Of a stretch of DNA of 64,000 nt, positions 1-11,383 are shown one piece after another. Numbering within the stretch: the first letter of the stretch is position 1; the number at the start of each line of letters is the position of its first letter. The DNA is from Margaritifera margaritifera (Eukaryota; Mollusca; Bivalvia; Unionida; Margaritiferidae). The translations under genes were made by a program, and so were the position numbers. The notes beneath the pieces are model-generated. The model saw only the letters and a list, made by a program, of their open reading frames with translations. It did not search any database and had not been told where the DNA came from. Location of the stretch: NCBI GenBank assembly GCA_029931535.1, contig JAQPZY010001688.1:5941001-6005000 (forward strand), in the 5' to 3' direction.

Positions 1-187
1 GCTCGCCCTTACAGATCACTAACATCTCACCTCTGTCCTCTTGGGTTCGAATCTCGGGCTCGGCCAATGTGGGTATGTGAGAAAACGTGCCCGTGGGTCG
101 GTTCCTCCACCAAATATACTGGCCACCATGGATAGCCTATCATGTGCTGAAAAATGGCGTTAAACCCATAACAACCAACCAACCATA
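1..187 (+). repeat. tRNA-derived SINE with molluscan Meta-type core, cut by window edge
   Basis: A pol III B-box-like motif, GGGTTCGAATC, lies at 43-53. It is followed by a stretch (about 65-165) with the conserved body of molluscan Meta-type SINEs: GTTCCTCCACCAAA, then ACTGGCCACCATGGATAGCC, then a GCTGAAAAATGGCGTTAAAC block. The tail is an (AACC)n run ending near 180. The A box would lie at or before the window edge, so the copy is incomplete here. The open reading frame on the opposite strand is only a shadow of the repeat. The family assignment rests on recalled motif patterns and no library search was possible. Confidence 0.75.
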
Positions 188-3100
188 TTATTGGTCTTGG
201 TAAAAATAGACTTAAAAAATGTAAGCTGTGGTTGTTTAACAAGACACTTTAAATTGCATATACTTTCTTAAAATAAATAATACCTACATTTTTATAATTT
301 GACAAATTTTATAAAATAGGCCTAGAAAATTGTACAATTATACATTGATCCTTGTATGGTTTTAATCCAATTTGTATAAATTTTTTGACTAATTAGCTTT
401 ATTTAAAAAGCTTGAAATAAGCATATAACTTAATAAACACTAAGTTACCAACATTAATATTTTATGTCTGTGTATAATATGAATTGGTCTGGAAGGAATA
501 TAATTTATTACTTGGCAAAAGTAGTCAGTCTGATATAAATAGTTTTATAACCGCTGTGTGCAAGCAGCGAGATCAGCTAAGACATTTTCTTTACATTTTC
601 ATAATTTCAGCTAAAGTATGTACATTGACCCTTGTATGGTCTTTTTCCAATTTGTTTAAGTAAGTCGTCAGATTCTTTATATCTCCTTTTCAAATATTCA
701 TTTGTATGATTCTCAATTTCGTTGCTTATATTCTCCGTGTTCTTTTTTCATATTTGGATTTACTTAGATTTTCAGATATTTGTTAAATAACATATATCAT
801 ATTTTCCAACCACACTTACATGTAAACCTTTCATGAATGACTCCCGATTTAAAATACTAAGTCAATCAACATCCACGATCAGTTTTATGCTTGCAGGTCC
901 AATGTTTACACTTGTTGTAAACAGTATTGCGTTTTTCCATCTTATCGATTCTCTTCTCTTTAAAGCAACTGTTTTTGTTGTTGACAGTTTCCATTTATTT
1001 ATTAAATAAAAGTTACATTAGCTGAAACCGGTGAAAAAGTGAGTTAGTGTTTTTCCCTCTTTAAAAGAAAATAATAACCGATATGGATATATGAACTGAC
1101 TAACTTTTTATTTGCTTGCTAACTTTGATATTTATCGAATCCAAAGTCGTCATCGAGAAAGTTGTCTTGTAGCTGATAAAAGTCATCCAGGAAATATATC
1201 CATCTAACTACTGTTGCCTCCTTTAGTCGCCTCTTACGACATTCAGGATGACCCTCTGAGCCTATTCTACATCTTGGATCCCGCAGGAAGAGTGAGGGAG
1301 CGTTAGGACAGGTTATGAAACTTAATCTGAAACCAAACTCTTATTTAAATTTGTTTTGGGAAATTTACTTTTTCCTTGTAGTTCGCATATCATCGCTTCC
1401 GAATCTTGAGACAGTACACGGTAGCCACTAAAGAATATTGATGCTTCAGCCTCAGGAATAGAACAAGTTTATTTTGAAAAAAAGTGACTGTAAAATTTAA
1501 ATGAGAATGAAAAAGTCTTAGGTCAGTTAATTAGGAAATGTAAAATATTATCGATAATAGAAACATTTATTCACTAAGTGACGGCAACAACTGAATGCTC
1601 TCCAGTAAAATTCATATTTTAAAGACAATTTTTAAACAGTTATAAAGTCATTCGACGGGTCTGTTGCAATACATATTCTGTTTTAATTTCATTATTTTGG
1701 GATGGAATAAACGGAGGAAGAAATGGTACTCTCCACATACATCATTTGCACATCTGATAACATTTTTTATAGAAATTAGAATCACTCACTGGCTTCCTGT
1801 TAATGTCATAGTTAGGGAAGACTTTAGAGACTATACAACTACAATGATTTAGATGCAAATTGACCACTTTCGCCCATAGGGGATCAATTAACCTAAAGTA
1901 GGCAGCATCTGAATCACGTGAAAAGCTCACCTTATTTTGTCACAAGAACATATAAGAAAAGGGCTCCCGTAGGAAGAAAGATTGCAAGTAGATACATGTA
2001 GCTAGGGGACTTAAAACTTCACAGTTCTAACCACAATTGTTCAGATGATAAATTGCACAGTTTTTATTCCATAAAGTCATAAATTGGAAAATTAGACCAT
2101 TTGGTTTAGTAAATATTCAATTAAATTTAAAGATCAGACTTTTGAATTGGCCTGCTCAAGAGGTGAAAATAGATTTAGTACAAAGAATTTTACCATAGGA
2201 CAAAATGTATGAACATAATGAACAAAGATGAAATGAATAATGTCATTGAACGTCTATTTGAATTTTACATTCCAAATTTGGACAGGAATCAACTTAAACT
2301 ACGAAATTGATGCTTGATAGGATTGAATATTAACATTGCATATACGTGGGTATCATGAGCTCATATATAGATTTCCTGAATAGGTTCACAAATTTTAAAA
2401 ACAAATTTTAACAAATAAAGGCATTAGCTGTTTTTTTATATGCCGCAGAATTGGCTAAATACAACAAGCAATCATGTAGATGGTCAATAAAATACAATCT
2501 GAACAATTACTCATGTATGTGAAAAATTGAAGACGTAAGTAAATTGGAAAAGAATTTGATAACGTTGTAAATATGTGTCAATTACTTGAAAGGATAGTGA
2601 GCGGTACACAAAGTCTCGGTGCTGCGCACTATAACAATGTAGTAGGGTATACGTCATCTATTTATCAAAACACTTGTAGAAGATAATCTTGATAAAGATG
2701 CATAAAAACGATAAGAAATATATTTTATTTAGGAAGGATGTCATAATTGATAGGATCATGAAGGATGATAAGGAAAACACCGAAAAGAACAATTTGATTT
2801 GTAATATATAGGTTTCGGTTCATAGCTTGATCTCCTGGGTAGTTGGTGACAAATTTTAATAATGACAATTTTGTCGAGACAATAAAATATTAGTCCAATG
2901 AAACTAACATTTTAGGAACGGGCATCTATCTATATGCGTATTTCGATAGTTTCAATAGATTCAAAGAAACATTATGTTGATAATGACAATGACAAAATCT
3001 TTATTACAGTCAGGTTGCAGTACGCAACATATGAGGTAAAATGTTATTATCTCACTTTACACGCGTGGACATCTGTACTGGACGATATAATGTTTTTCAC

Positions 3101-6100
3101 AGTAGAGGTAATTTAATTCCTATTGACAGCAATATCACAATTAATACTCCAATGGAATATCAGCAAGTACAAACTTATATACATCTCTTCACATTGCAAT
3201 ACATGTATGTTAATATAATTGGATAGAAAGGACATAAATTACAATAAATGGAACACAAATTCAAGTATAAAGGACTCAAATATATCCACGACAATTATGT
3301 GAAAAAGATACTTTAATGTTGTGGCATCATCGAAGATCCTAAGAATGTCTCTATGAAATATTACAAACTTAAAACAGCACATTATTATAGTGCAGCCGGG
3401 TTAGCTCATGATATTAGGTATTAAGTTGAAACTTTTGACAGATTATAACATGTTTCTGATAATTGAAAGTGAAATTCATAATGGAATTAGTGTGATATCC
3501 CTTACATAAGCAAAAAGCAAAGAGCGAATTTGATCCAAACGGAGATGGTCAGATAAAAAATGATAGTGGCTATGATGAGGACAAAAACAAAATCATTCGA
3601 TGTCATATAACTGTGGTAATTTATACGACTGGGCAATACGACTTTGCCGCTACAAAGACTTCAGATAAAATAAATTAGATGGATAGAAGAAAATGTGTTC
3701 CAAATACATGGCAATAGTGAATTTGGACTTTTCAATAAAAATATTCTTACCCTTACTTTGTAAGTAAGATATCTAACAGTTATTAAGTCACACCAAATAT
3801 AATAGGATATTTTGATACATTGAGTGGATCCCAAGTCCTCATTAGATTCTGGTGACTGTTTCTTTATTTTTAAATTTTTAAAGACCTGTGTGAACTTTTT
3901 AAACAGAAGCTTTTAAACAGGAATGAGCAACAAGTATTGGATGTAAAAAATGAAATTTGGTTGGCATGTTTATATTAATATGTAGATGACTTGATTTTCA
4001 GATCATTTTAGCAACTTTATAAATCTTTTGTACATATTCTTCTACGTTTTGGATATAAACCGGATTTTCAGGACATTACAGTTATTTTTTTCTCCCCTCT
4101 TTAAACACATTTGGAACGTTTTACACTTAGACTTGTACTGACAAAAGCTTGCTAGTACAATTTGGCAACAGCAACTTGAAGTAGATATATGAACTTTGGT
4201 CTGCATGCTAGTATGCATACGCAAATAACGTTTTTGGATTGTAAAGCCACTAAATCATTTTTTCAAATTTTTCAACATTTTTGAATTTAGAGTATATTTC
4301 CGTATCTTTAAAAACTTTGCCTAAGTTTTCGCAGATGGTGTGTAAGAATATATTTTCTGTTAAATAATTGTCTAAATGTGTCTGAAATTTACGTGCAGTA
4401 CTTACTGTCTCCACTCACTGTGTCTATAACAGAATTTCGAATTACAGCTAGAACGCAGTCAACAAATCAGTATTAATCAGTGTTATGCCATATTCTGGTG
4501 ACAGGTAATTGATCAACTCAGGCTATTATTTGGCATGGATATGGTAAAGCTTCTGCGAAATGATTATTTTATCCAAAATATTCGCTAATTTTAGTTAAAT
4601 ATATAATGGAAAGAGGGAAACATGCAGGTTCTTTGATTTGATACATCTACATTTTTAAAAATACTTTTTAGCTATTTTGAAAAATACTTTTTAGCTTTGA
4701 CCATGTAAAATACACGTGTACTATTCAAGAAATAATAAATATGCATTAAATGTGGGTGCATTTTATACATGATATGTACTGCTTATTTTTCATGAAAAAC
4801 AAATGTTACATATATAACGTCAAAATCTATAATAACTTTTCAATCTTATCTATTATGCTTATATTTAATCTATTAATTGCATCCATCTATAATTGCTTGT
4901 AAGCATTGCATGGAACATAGTCAACATGAAAAACATTTTTAACTGTATAAACTCTAATAAACACAAAAAATAATCAGCATGGTGATTTCTGGTGTTATTG
5001 ATCTGATCGAAGAAAATATACACACAATAGTTAGTTTTTAAAACCCACAAACTGTAGGAGATTCAGTGGGCACCTGGCATTGAATCCTAGCAATTGTGAA
5101 TTGTTGTTGGCTATGTACACTGTGTAATTGTTACTTAGAATTATTTGAATTTTTGAGTTGTGTGCCAAATATTCGATATCAATGCTTTTTTCACTGTCCT
5201 CATTTGCAGTGATATCCTTTTTGACATTCTTCATATACATTTCAAGGTCCAAATATATATTAGGGGTTAAGCAGTCATTGTTTCAAACTTGTCACTGATG
5301 TAGTAAATTATCCCGCTTTAGTTTATTGGAAATATTTCAATATACTTGAATTTAGTATATTCTCAGTAATGAAAGGGATAGTTTGCCATATCTATTATCA
5401 ATTCAATTTGTACAACATATTTTGTTTTAAGGTGGACCTTTTAATTCTAATATAGCTCTCTTGCTTTAGCGATAAATGTTGCCTAAAGACAAAAACATTT
5501 TGGTTTACTTTCGCTTATTTCACCATTTCTAATGGAAATGTTAGCGCAAAATAAGAGTTAATTGTTTCTTTTCAAGTTGCTTCCCTGTAAGTTTCTTAAA
5601 TAATTTTTCCTGGTTGCGTTTTTTTAAAAATGCCTTATTATCCGTTGTACTCGCTGATGATAAAAAACTCCTTCCTCTTGACTTTAATATTGAAGTTGTG
5701 CTTCATCTGAAAGAAATATCAGCCTGAACCGAATGTTGTTCAAAGGCATCTAAGACAAGTTCCGGTGCAAAAAGAGATGCAAGTGATATACACAAATGAA
5801 CCGATTAATGAACGGCTAAGAGAAACAGAGACTATAATTTACGATTGCCAAGGAAGACTTTAAAGCGGAAACCTTTAAGTACCGCCAGTGACTTGCAGTA
5901 AGTTTTAAATTTACTGAGTAAATAATCAAGTAAGAAAGATATAATTTTTTTAAACTGAGAAACGGATCCTTGAAGGAAACATTACTGTACCATAATACCG
6001 TGATATATTGACATTAATACAAATTATTAATATAAGGTCGCGATATTGATGTTCAACATTTACTGTGAACTTTGAGGTCTTAAAATAAAAACGGTCAATT

Positions 6101-7843
6101 TTTTTTCAAATTCGCACTGAGAAATCTATATTATACTAACTTTTCAAGCCAGCACATATTTTTGAATTCCATTCTCTGATATTTGGAGAGAACAAAATTT
6201 AGGGTTTTATCATGTTGTCAAAATTTAATGAAATTTAGATGAACAATTGTTGAGTTAAAAAGATTAGAAATTGCATATAGTCAACATAATTCAAACACTC
6301 AGTTGGATAAACTCTTGTCCGACCACCAAACCAAACCTGAACCAATGCAGTTTGGTAACCTTACATTAAATAATGACTATACTATAATAAGTATTGTACT
6401 AATTTTATCACTTTCTCCCTATCTGAGATTATTGTGATGATGCATATTTTAGAGCTGAAATATGCTATTACATTTATTTAATAACAGTTAAAACTGCCTG
6501 CCATCAATGTAATAAAGTTAATATTGTATGTACTCAATGGGCTTTTGGCTTATTACAATAATCTTTTTCATTTACCAGTATCCTTGGTTGACAACAGTAA
6601 ACACGCTGCCACAGATTTTCCTCATATATGAGTGATTTCATGAAACCGGTATTACTTTAATGTAGATTGAGTGCTGTTAATATTCTTTGTGAGCGACATC
6701 ACTTTTTATGCTTTTGAAATTATTCAATATGGCAGCGATTACCGAGGTCTTGCTTCCAGCTACGATCACGACAGCCATTATGGTAATGGGCATAATTGCA
6801 ATTAATTCATTTATTGACAGTTTTATAGCGCTATACTAGAATTGCGCGACTAATAGTTGTAGCGCTGCATCCATTAAACGGTTTTCATCTCCCACTTGAA
6901 GTAATTAACGATAATGTGTCGTTAGCATTCTGCAGTTATAGTTATGGGAATATGTGTCTAGAGGAAGTGGAGATCAAAGTAACGAAACTCTTCTGGAAAA
7001 GAACGATTTTTTTTATCTTGTGTATATAAATTTGGTATTTATAGATATATAAGACACATACTCTTTATTCAATGAATACATTAGGGAACAATCTTCGCAA
7101 GTATTACACCACATTTATTCCTGTATTAAAGCTTCGCAACAAAAGCGCATTGGGTTTTTGTTATCAAAAAAAATCTGGCGAAGGGTGGCCTCTGTTCTGA
7201 AATCGTTTTATTTTTCGGCTATTAATGTGTGATGCATTTAAATCATGTAAAGAGAAAATCAAATTTGCCAATATTTTTTTTATGGCAAGTGTTTTCAAGG
7301 GTTTACCTACATTTAGGAACCAAAATAATCAGCACATTGGTAACCTGATCATCCATCTTCACTTTCAGGCAGCTATTGTTTTAATCCAACATCAAGTTTT
7401 CGACCAATCGCCTGTTTAGTCAGCTACCCAAGCCGTCTGGCACATGACCTTTAATCCACTTTTTGCAAACCCACTTCATGTCCATCAGTCTATAGCTGGC
7501 ACTTCTACAACTGTTTGTTTACATTTACCTGGGTATCCACATTATGTTGTATGGATACTTAAAACTAATATATTCCTTTTTTTTTTTTTTTTTTTTTTTT
7601 GTTAATTTTTTTTCAATCAAGATTCCCCAAAACGAACCCGTTCTCCTAGGTCACTAATACAAGTTCAACATTGTGCAATATATCGTATCTTGTGCGTACC
7701 GTAATATACTTGTGTATTGACATCCCTTTGACATGTATCGTAACATTTGCTTTATAAACCAAGGTTAAACAAACTCTTCTTTATTCACTGATTTCATACT
7801 GATTTATCATTTTCTGTTCTGCTTTTTAACCCCCCCCCCCCCC
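188..7843. other. host intergenic DNA, no supported gene
   Basis: AT-rich sequence in which no open frame longer than about 75 codons looks coding. It contains a poly-T run at about 7578-7600 and a poly-C run at 7831-7844 that abuts the left end of the Polinton. A motif at about 1205-1320 (see separate entry) looks like a dispersed repeat. A short tandem duplication, AAATACTTTTTAGCT, lies at about 4661-4697. Nothing else was recognised. Confidence 0.6.
1205..1320. repeat. possible dispersed repeat with GTCGCCTCTTACGACA motif
   Basis: The block TTTAGTCGCCTCTTACGACA, followed by an AGCCTATTCT stretch and a CCCGCAGGAAG stretch, resembles a motif I recall in dispersed repeats of molluscs and other invertebrates. 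It is much more GC-rich than its surroundings. No terminal repeats were identified, so the extent is approximate. Confidence 0.3.
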
Positions 7844-7849
7844 CTTAGA
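7844..7849 (+). repeat. left target-site duplication CTTAGA
   Basis: The six bases CTTAGA sit directly before the first base of the left terminal inverted repeat. The same six bases follow the last base of the right one (23036-23041). A 6-bp duplication is the known hallmark of Polinton integration. Confidence 0.93.
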
Positions 7850-7958
7850 AGTAGTAGCTGGTGGGTATTGAGGCCCAAATGTTGGCACTTGAGACCCAAA
7901 CGGGAAATTAACATGGGTGGGCCTCTCTGGGCCCAAAACTGTCCTCCTATGGGAAATT
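7850..7958 (+). repeat. left terminal inverted repeat, 109 bp
   Basis: It begins AGTAGTAGCTGGTGGGTATT. All 109 bases are identical to the reverse complement of 22927-23035. Beyond base 7958 the two ends diverge after a few more partly matching bases. The inner half contains one complete 49-bp unit that is repeated further inside on this side only. Confidence 0.95.
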
Positions 7959-8185
7959 AACATGGGTGGGCCTCTCTGGGCCCCAAACTGTCCTCCTATG
8001 GGAAATTAACATGGGGGGGGGGCCTCTCTGGGCCCAAACTGTCCTCCTATGGGAAAATTAACATAGCGGGGCCTCTACAGACCCAAACGGGAATTTATCA
8101 TAGCGGGGTCACTTGAGAGCCATACGGGAGTTTAACGTGGCGGGGTCTCTCTGGGTACGTACGCGAGTTTAACATGGCGGGGGGT
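7902..8185 (+). repeat. degenerating 49-bp tandem array at the left end
   Basis: Units starting GGGAAATTAACATGGGTGGG begin at 7902, 7951, 8000 and 8051 (period 49-51). They are followed by progressively shorter and more divergent units at about 8089, 8126 and 8163 that keep a core like GTTTAACATGGCGGGG. The first unit lies inside the terminal inverted repeat. The right end has that unit and the first few bases of the next but no array, so expansion or loss happened on one side only. Confidence 0.85.
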
Positions 8186-8640
8186 TAATCTTTCTTGAAA
8201 AAGGGGTGGTCCTAATACGTCATCTACTATCCAAACACCCCACACTACACTATCCAACACGCCGTGTGTAGTGACCTTCTGCCTAGTGGCTATATCTATA
8301 TAGCCTAGAGTTGTATATAAAGCATTACCTATACCTCAGATCATGTTGGAGGTGTCAGTAAATTTGCATATATTGTACCTATGTTATAAATAGCTTTGAT
8401 CAAGGGAACTAACTTATAATAACACTAAAATGGACGTGACTAAATGTTGTATTAAACTTCGGGAACGGTCACGGACTTTAGCGTTGACTAGAAAAAATCC
8501 GGAACATTAGATTATAATGGCCTAGACTAAAAGTAACACTAAAATTCCGAAATCGTACCGGACGTTAGCGGAGACTGAAAATAATCCGAAAAAAAAATGG
8601 AAAAAATTGACGGAGACTAAAAAATAGTACTAAAATTTCG
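8186..8640. repeat. left subterminal non-coding DNA with degenerate repeats
   Basis: No gene is seen. From about 8417 to 8640 there are degenerate units built on TAACACTAAAATT, then a CGTACCGGACGTTAGCGGAGACT-like segment, then AAAATAATCCG. Three imperfect copies are recognisable. The area between them and the tandem array is unique sequence with TATATAAAG-like stretches near 8310. Any role in replication or transcription is unknown. Confidence 0.5.
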
Positions 8641-9000
8641 TAACTCATTTTAATTTTTTTTTGTTATTTTATATTTTTTTATATACAAACCCAAATAAAC
8701 CCAAAACCCAAACCCAAACCTAAGACACTATCCCAAATCTTTTTATTTTTTAAATTTTTTTTTATCAAAACACACACACACCACACAACCATTTTTTTTT
8801 ACTTTTTAAATTCTTTTATATATCAAACACAAAACTTACACACACTACACAAACTATTTTTTTATTTTTTAAATTTTGTTTATATCAAAACACACAACCA
8901 TTTTTTTTACTTTTTAAATTTTTATATCAAAACACACACCACAAATATACAATCCATTTTTTTTAAAAAAAATTTATTTGATGGACTGCAAAAATTGTTG
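8641..9000. repeat. left CA-rich/AT-rich subterminal array
   Basis: Imperfect repeats of about 60-70 bp alternate CAAAACACACACC-type blocks with A/T runs of the type TTTTTTATTTTTTAAATTTTT. The reverse complement of the same design occurs near the right end (22495-22862), so the element is symmetrical here beyond the perfect inverted repeats. No protein gene is supported. Confidence 0.6.
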
Positions 9001-9075
9001 TTGTTGTTGTCTTTGCTGCTGCTGCTGTTGGTGCTGTAGTCTATATCTTTCCTCCCAATTTTAGATCGATAGAAA
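8978..9075 (-). other. possible glutamine-rich coding remnant
   Basis: On the minus strand a CAG/CAA-rich tract would encode a short glutamine-rich tail (QQQQQ runs) ending in a stop near 8980, just downstream of the HNH gene on the same strand. No start codon or known domain can be assigned. It may be only a trinucleotide repeat. Confidence 0.2.
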
Positions 9076-9263
9076 GAGAGGGAAAGTGTTTTTTTGGTTT
9101 GGTGGGTAAAAAACAAACCACACAACACCATTCAGATATATACATCAATAATAATAATTATATTTTATTCAATGTATATGCATTATGTTACTCGTGGTAA
9201 TAAAACAATTTCATATAATTCCAATACAGTTCAATACACTTCCATATTTACCATTTCATTCTC

Positions 9264-10118
9264 TTATTGTTCTGACACTTCAGGAAGATTCTTGTCTACA
9301 ATTCTCTCATAACTTTCTTTTGGACTCTCATTGATAAACTCCAACTTAATAAAATGTCCATTATCATCTCGAATCCACCGCTCTTTTTTACAAATCTTGT
9401 AAACTTTACTATGATCTAATCCAAAACATCTTGCCACATCACAAATGGAATCCATCCGACTATATAATCCTGAATTCAAGTCAGTTAATTTCACAGGTCT
9501 CACAAATCCACTAGTTCCTTGACTCTTCTTCTCTGGCTCTTCCCATCTAGCTTGAAATCTTTTCTGGAACTTCTTCGAAAAGACCGACTTACAAATCCCA
9601 GTACAGCAATAGTAGACACTTCCTGTATGACAATCAAAATATTCAGCAGCCTTTTCCATACTTTCAAATCTTCTTTCCTGTGTCTCACCAACAAACTGGC
9701 ACAACACACTTCTATCACTTCCAAAATTAATTCTCCTTTTTTTTTTATCATTCTTCACATGTTTATGCAAACATGTTCGTTCACTAGCAGTCATCACTTG
9801 AAGATTTTCTATTCTATCATCATCAAGTACATCACTGAGATGTACCACTTCCCTCTGTCTTGGTAGATCCACTCCATTCACCGCTTCAAAGACAAATCTC
9901 CCTCGATTTGATTGTTTCTTCCTCTTTCCTTCCTTACCAGTAACCTTAATCTTTATCAATCCAAATGAATTCAAATTTCCTTTGACTTTCCTTCCATACT
10001 TCATATGATAGACATTACCAAGTATGTCAGCAGCATAATTATCATACACCTTATGAACATACTTATTCAATTCAATTCCAGTATCTTGACTTTTATCTCG
10101 AGCGCAGTACTTTTTCAT
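9264..10118 (-). CDS. HNH endonuclease with NUMOD1-type DNA-binding repeats (homing-endonuclease-like)
   Basis: The intact frame encodes 284 aa from the ATG at 10118; an upstream TTG is not needed. An HNH-type core lies at about residues 73-115: the block FVFEAVNG is followed by VVHLSDV with the candidate catalytic His, then DDRIENLQVMT with the conserved Asn. Two NUMOD1-like helix-turn-helix segments follow, at about 138-175 (ESMEKAAEYF) and 207-255 (SICDVARCFGL). This is the layout of phage and large-virus HNH homing endonucleases, which cut specific DNA sites and spread by repair. It is the only leftward gene in the element and is divergent from PolB with about 107 bp between the starts. 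It is one of the few uninterrupted frames. A copy of its last codons sits inverted at the right end (22863-22924). The family assignment is from motif order; the target site is unknown. Confidence 0.8.
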   Translation of the reverse strand: MKKYCARDKSQDTGIELNKYVHKVYDNYAADILGNVYHMKYGRKVKGNLNSFGLIKIKVTGKEGKRKKQSNRGRFVFEAVNGVDLPRQREVVHLSDVLDDDRIENLQVMTASERTCLHKHVKNDKKKRRINFGSDRSVLCQFVGETQERRFESMEKAAEYFDCHTGSVYYCCTGICKSVFSKKFQKRFQARWEEPEKKSQGTSGFVRPVKLTDLNSGLYSRMDSICDVARCFGLDHSKVYKICKKERWIRDDNGHFIKLEFINESPKESYERIVDKNLPEVSEQ

Positions 10119-10225
10119 CTTCACAGTTTGAACGTTCAATCACGACTAGTGATTCTGAGGGTAAGAAGGTCTATATGTATAGGTTCCCTGGGTGAAACTG
10201 AATCAGTTTCAAAGTAAACTTCAAG
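10119..10225. promoter_or_regulatory. divergent intergenic region between HNH gene and PolB
   Basis: These 107 bp separate the leftward nuclease gene from the rightward polymerase gene and must hold both start regions. A short imperfect palindrome, GTGAAACTGAATCAGTTTCAAAG, is seen at about 10192-10214 (GAAACTGAATCAGTTTC is a near-perfect dyad), which could be an operator-like or hairpin element. No clear TATA box is present. Function is inferred from position only. Confidence 0.4.
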
Positions 10226-11363
10226 ATGAAAAGATCACGCCGAAGCCATGAGAAACCAGAAGAAGACGAAGAAGAAGAAACAAAGAGGCCACGACGACGA
10301 AGACATTCCGTACCGCCTGAAACACCGCTAGATGAACTACTAGCTCAAGTCCATGCTAGTGACTTCGAAGAGGAGATGAGTGAACCTGAAACCCAAATTT
10401 CTAACCCACCCAAAACAAAATCCACCACCAGCACCACTACCAACACCATAACCCCTGATCAAAAAACACTACCTACTACCTTGGCTCCTCCTGAAAATTA
10501 CTATCGGATTCGAGAGACGGAAAAAATAACTTCTCGAAAATTTAAAACTACAGCTTACACTCACACTGTTCACTTTAAAGACTTCAAGTCCAAAGTACCT
10601 CCCGAGAAAGCGGCGGGGTTCATTAGCGATTTGTGGGATTCTGTCTTAATGAACTTGAAACGACAATGTGGAGCCAAAGAAGACGATCGATTGAGACTGG
10701 CTATTCATCATGACAATTTGAAGAGTCCTGTTTGGATCGAGTTCAGCACCCCGGCAGAATTAACGCCAGACAAAGTCATGTCCAAAATAGAACATGTTCA
10801 ACAATCGAACGACAAGTTTACCATCACCGATGGAAAGGCCACACTTTACTTGACTCACGTTTCCCCTCCTTGAGGAAGTGGACGAAGTAGGAAACCGTTA
10901 CTGGTGAACGATATTCGAAGTACCAAACGCAGTGTCGTCCAAATCGACAATACTCAAGACCAGATGTGCTTGGCTCGGGCTATTGTGGTGGGGCGAACGT
11001 ATGCCAACAAGAACGAGAGCAAAGAATGGAAAAGAGCCTGGAATAACATTCGACAGTCGGACAGAGCCAAACAACGAAACGAAGCAGAACTCCTGTTGCA
11101 ACAAGCAGGCATCCCTAACCAGCCAAGTGGTTAACTTTGAGGTTTTGAAAAATGCTTTACTGTCTGGACAAGTGGAAGACTTTCAAGTACCCACGTTAGA
11201 ACCTCACAAGATTGTACGACTACCTAATCATCAAATCGTGACTCGACCTGTTCAAAAAGTGTATCGTATTGTGTACCAAAAACGAGTGAGACTTCCAGAT
11301 CACACGACTTTACCTTACGGACACGTCAATTTGGAGGAGTATAAAAAAAGGAAACCGTCTTGA
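10226..11363 (+). pseudogene. PolB: protein-primed DNA polymerase B, catalytic core deleted
   Basis: Family role: protein-primed replication of the linear element DNA. The first frame (10226-10873, 215 aa) has an acidic/basic, Ser/Thr-rich N-terminus and then the conserved N-terminal block of Polinton PolB. An in-frame TGA at 10871-10873 interrupts it. The same frame continues to a stop at 11132-11134 and includes the family block with MCLARAIVVG. After about 11136 a different frame (to 11363) has a stretch with KVYRIVYQKRV and TLPYG that resembles the extreme C-terminus of such polymerases. Full-length relatives are about 1000 aa or more. Here the exonuclease and the polymerase motifs A, B and C (SLYP-, YG- and DTD-type) are absent from the whole element. 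So there is one nonsense codon plus a large internal deletion with its junction near 11115-11145. The N-terminal assignment is firm; the C-terminal one is moderate. Confidence 0.75.
11340..11349 (+). promoter_or_regulatory. candidate TATA box for IAP-like gene
   Basis: TATAAAAAAA lies 44 bp upstream of the ATG at 11384, inside the last codons of the polymerase remnant. Spacing fits a pol II TATA box with a short leader. Evidence is sequence and spacing only. Confidence 0.4.
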
Positions 11364-11383
11364 AGAGACACAACACCAAGAGG

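Noticed and set aside
5031..5252. Minus-strand frame of 73 codons with a LLGF word reminiscent of penton-family proteins
   Set aside because: Only four residues match, no other block of the family is present and the surroundings show no element ends.
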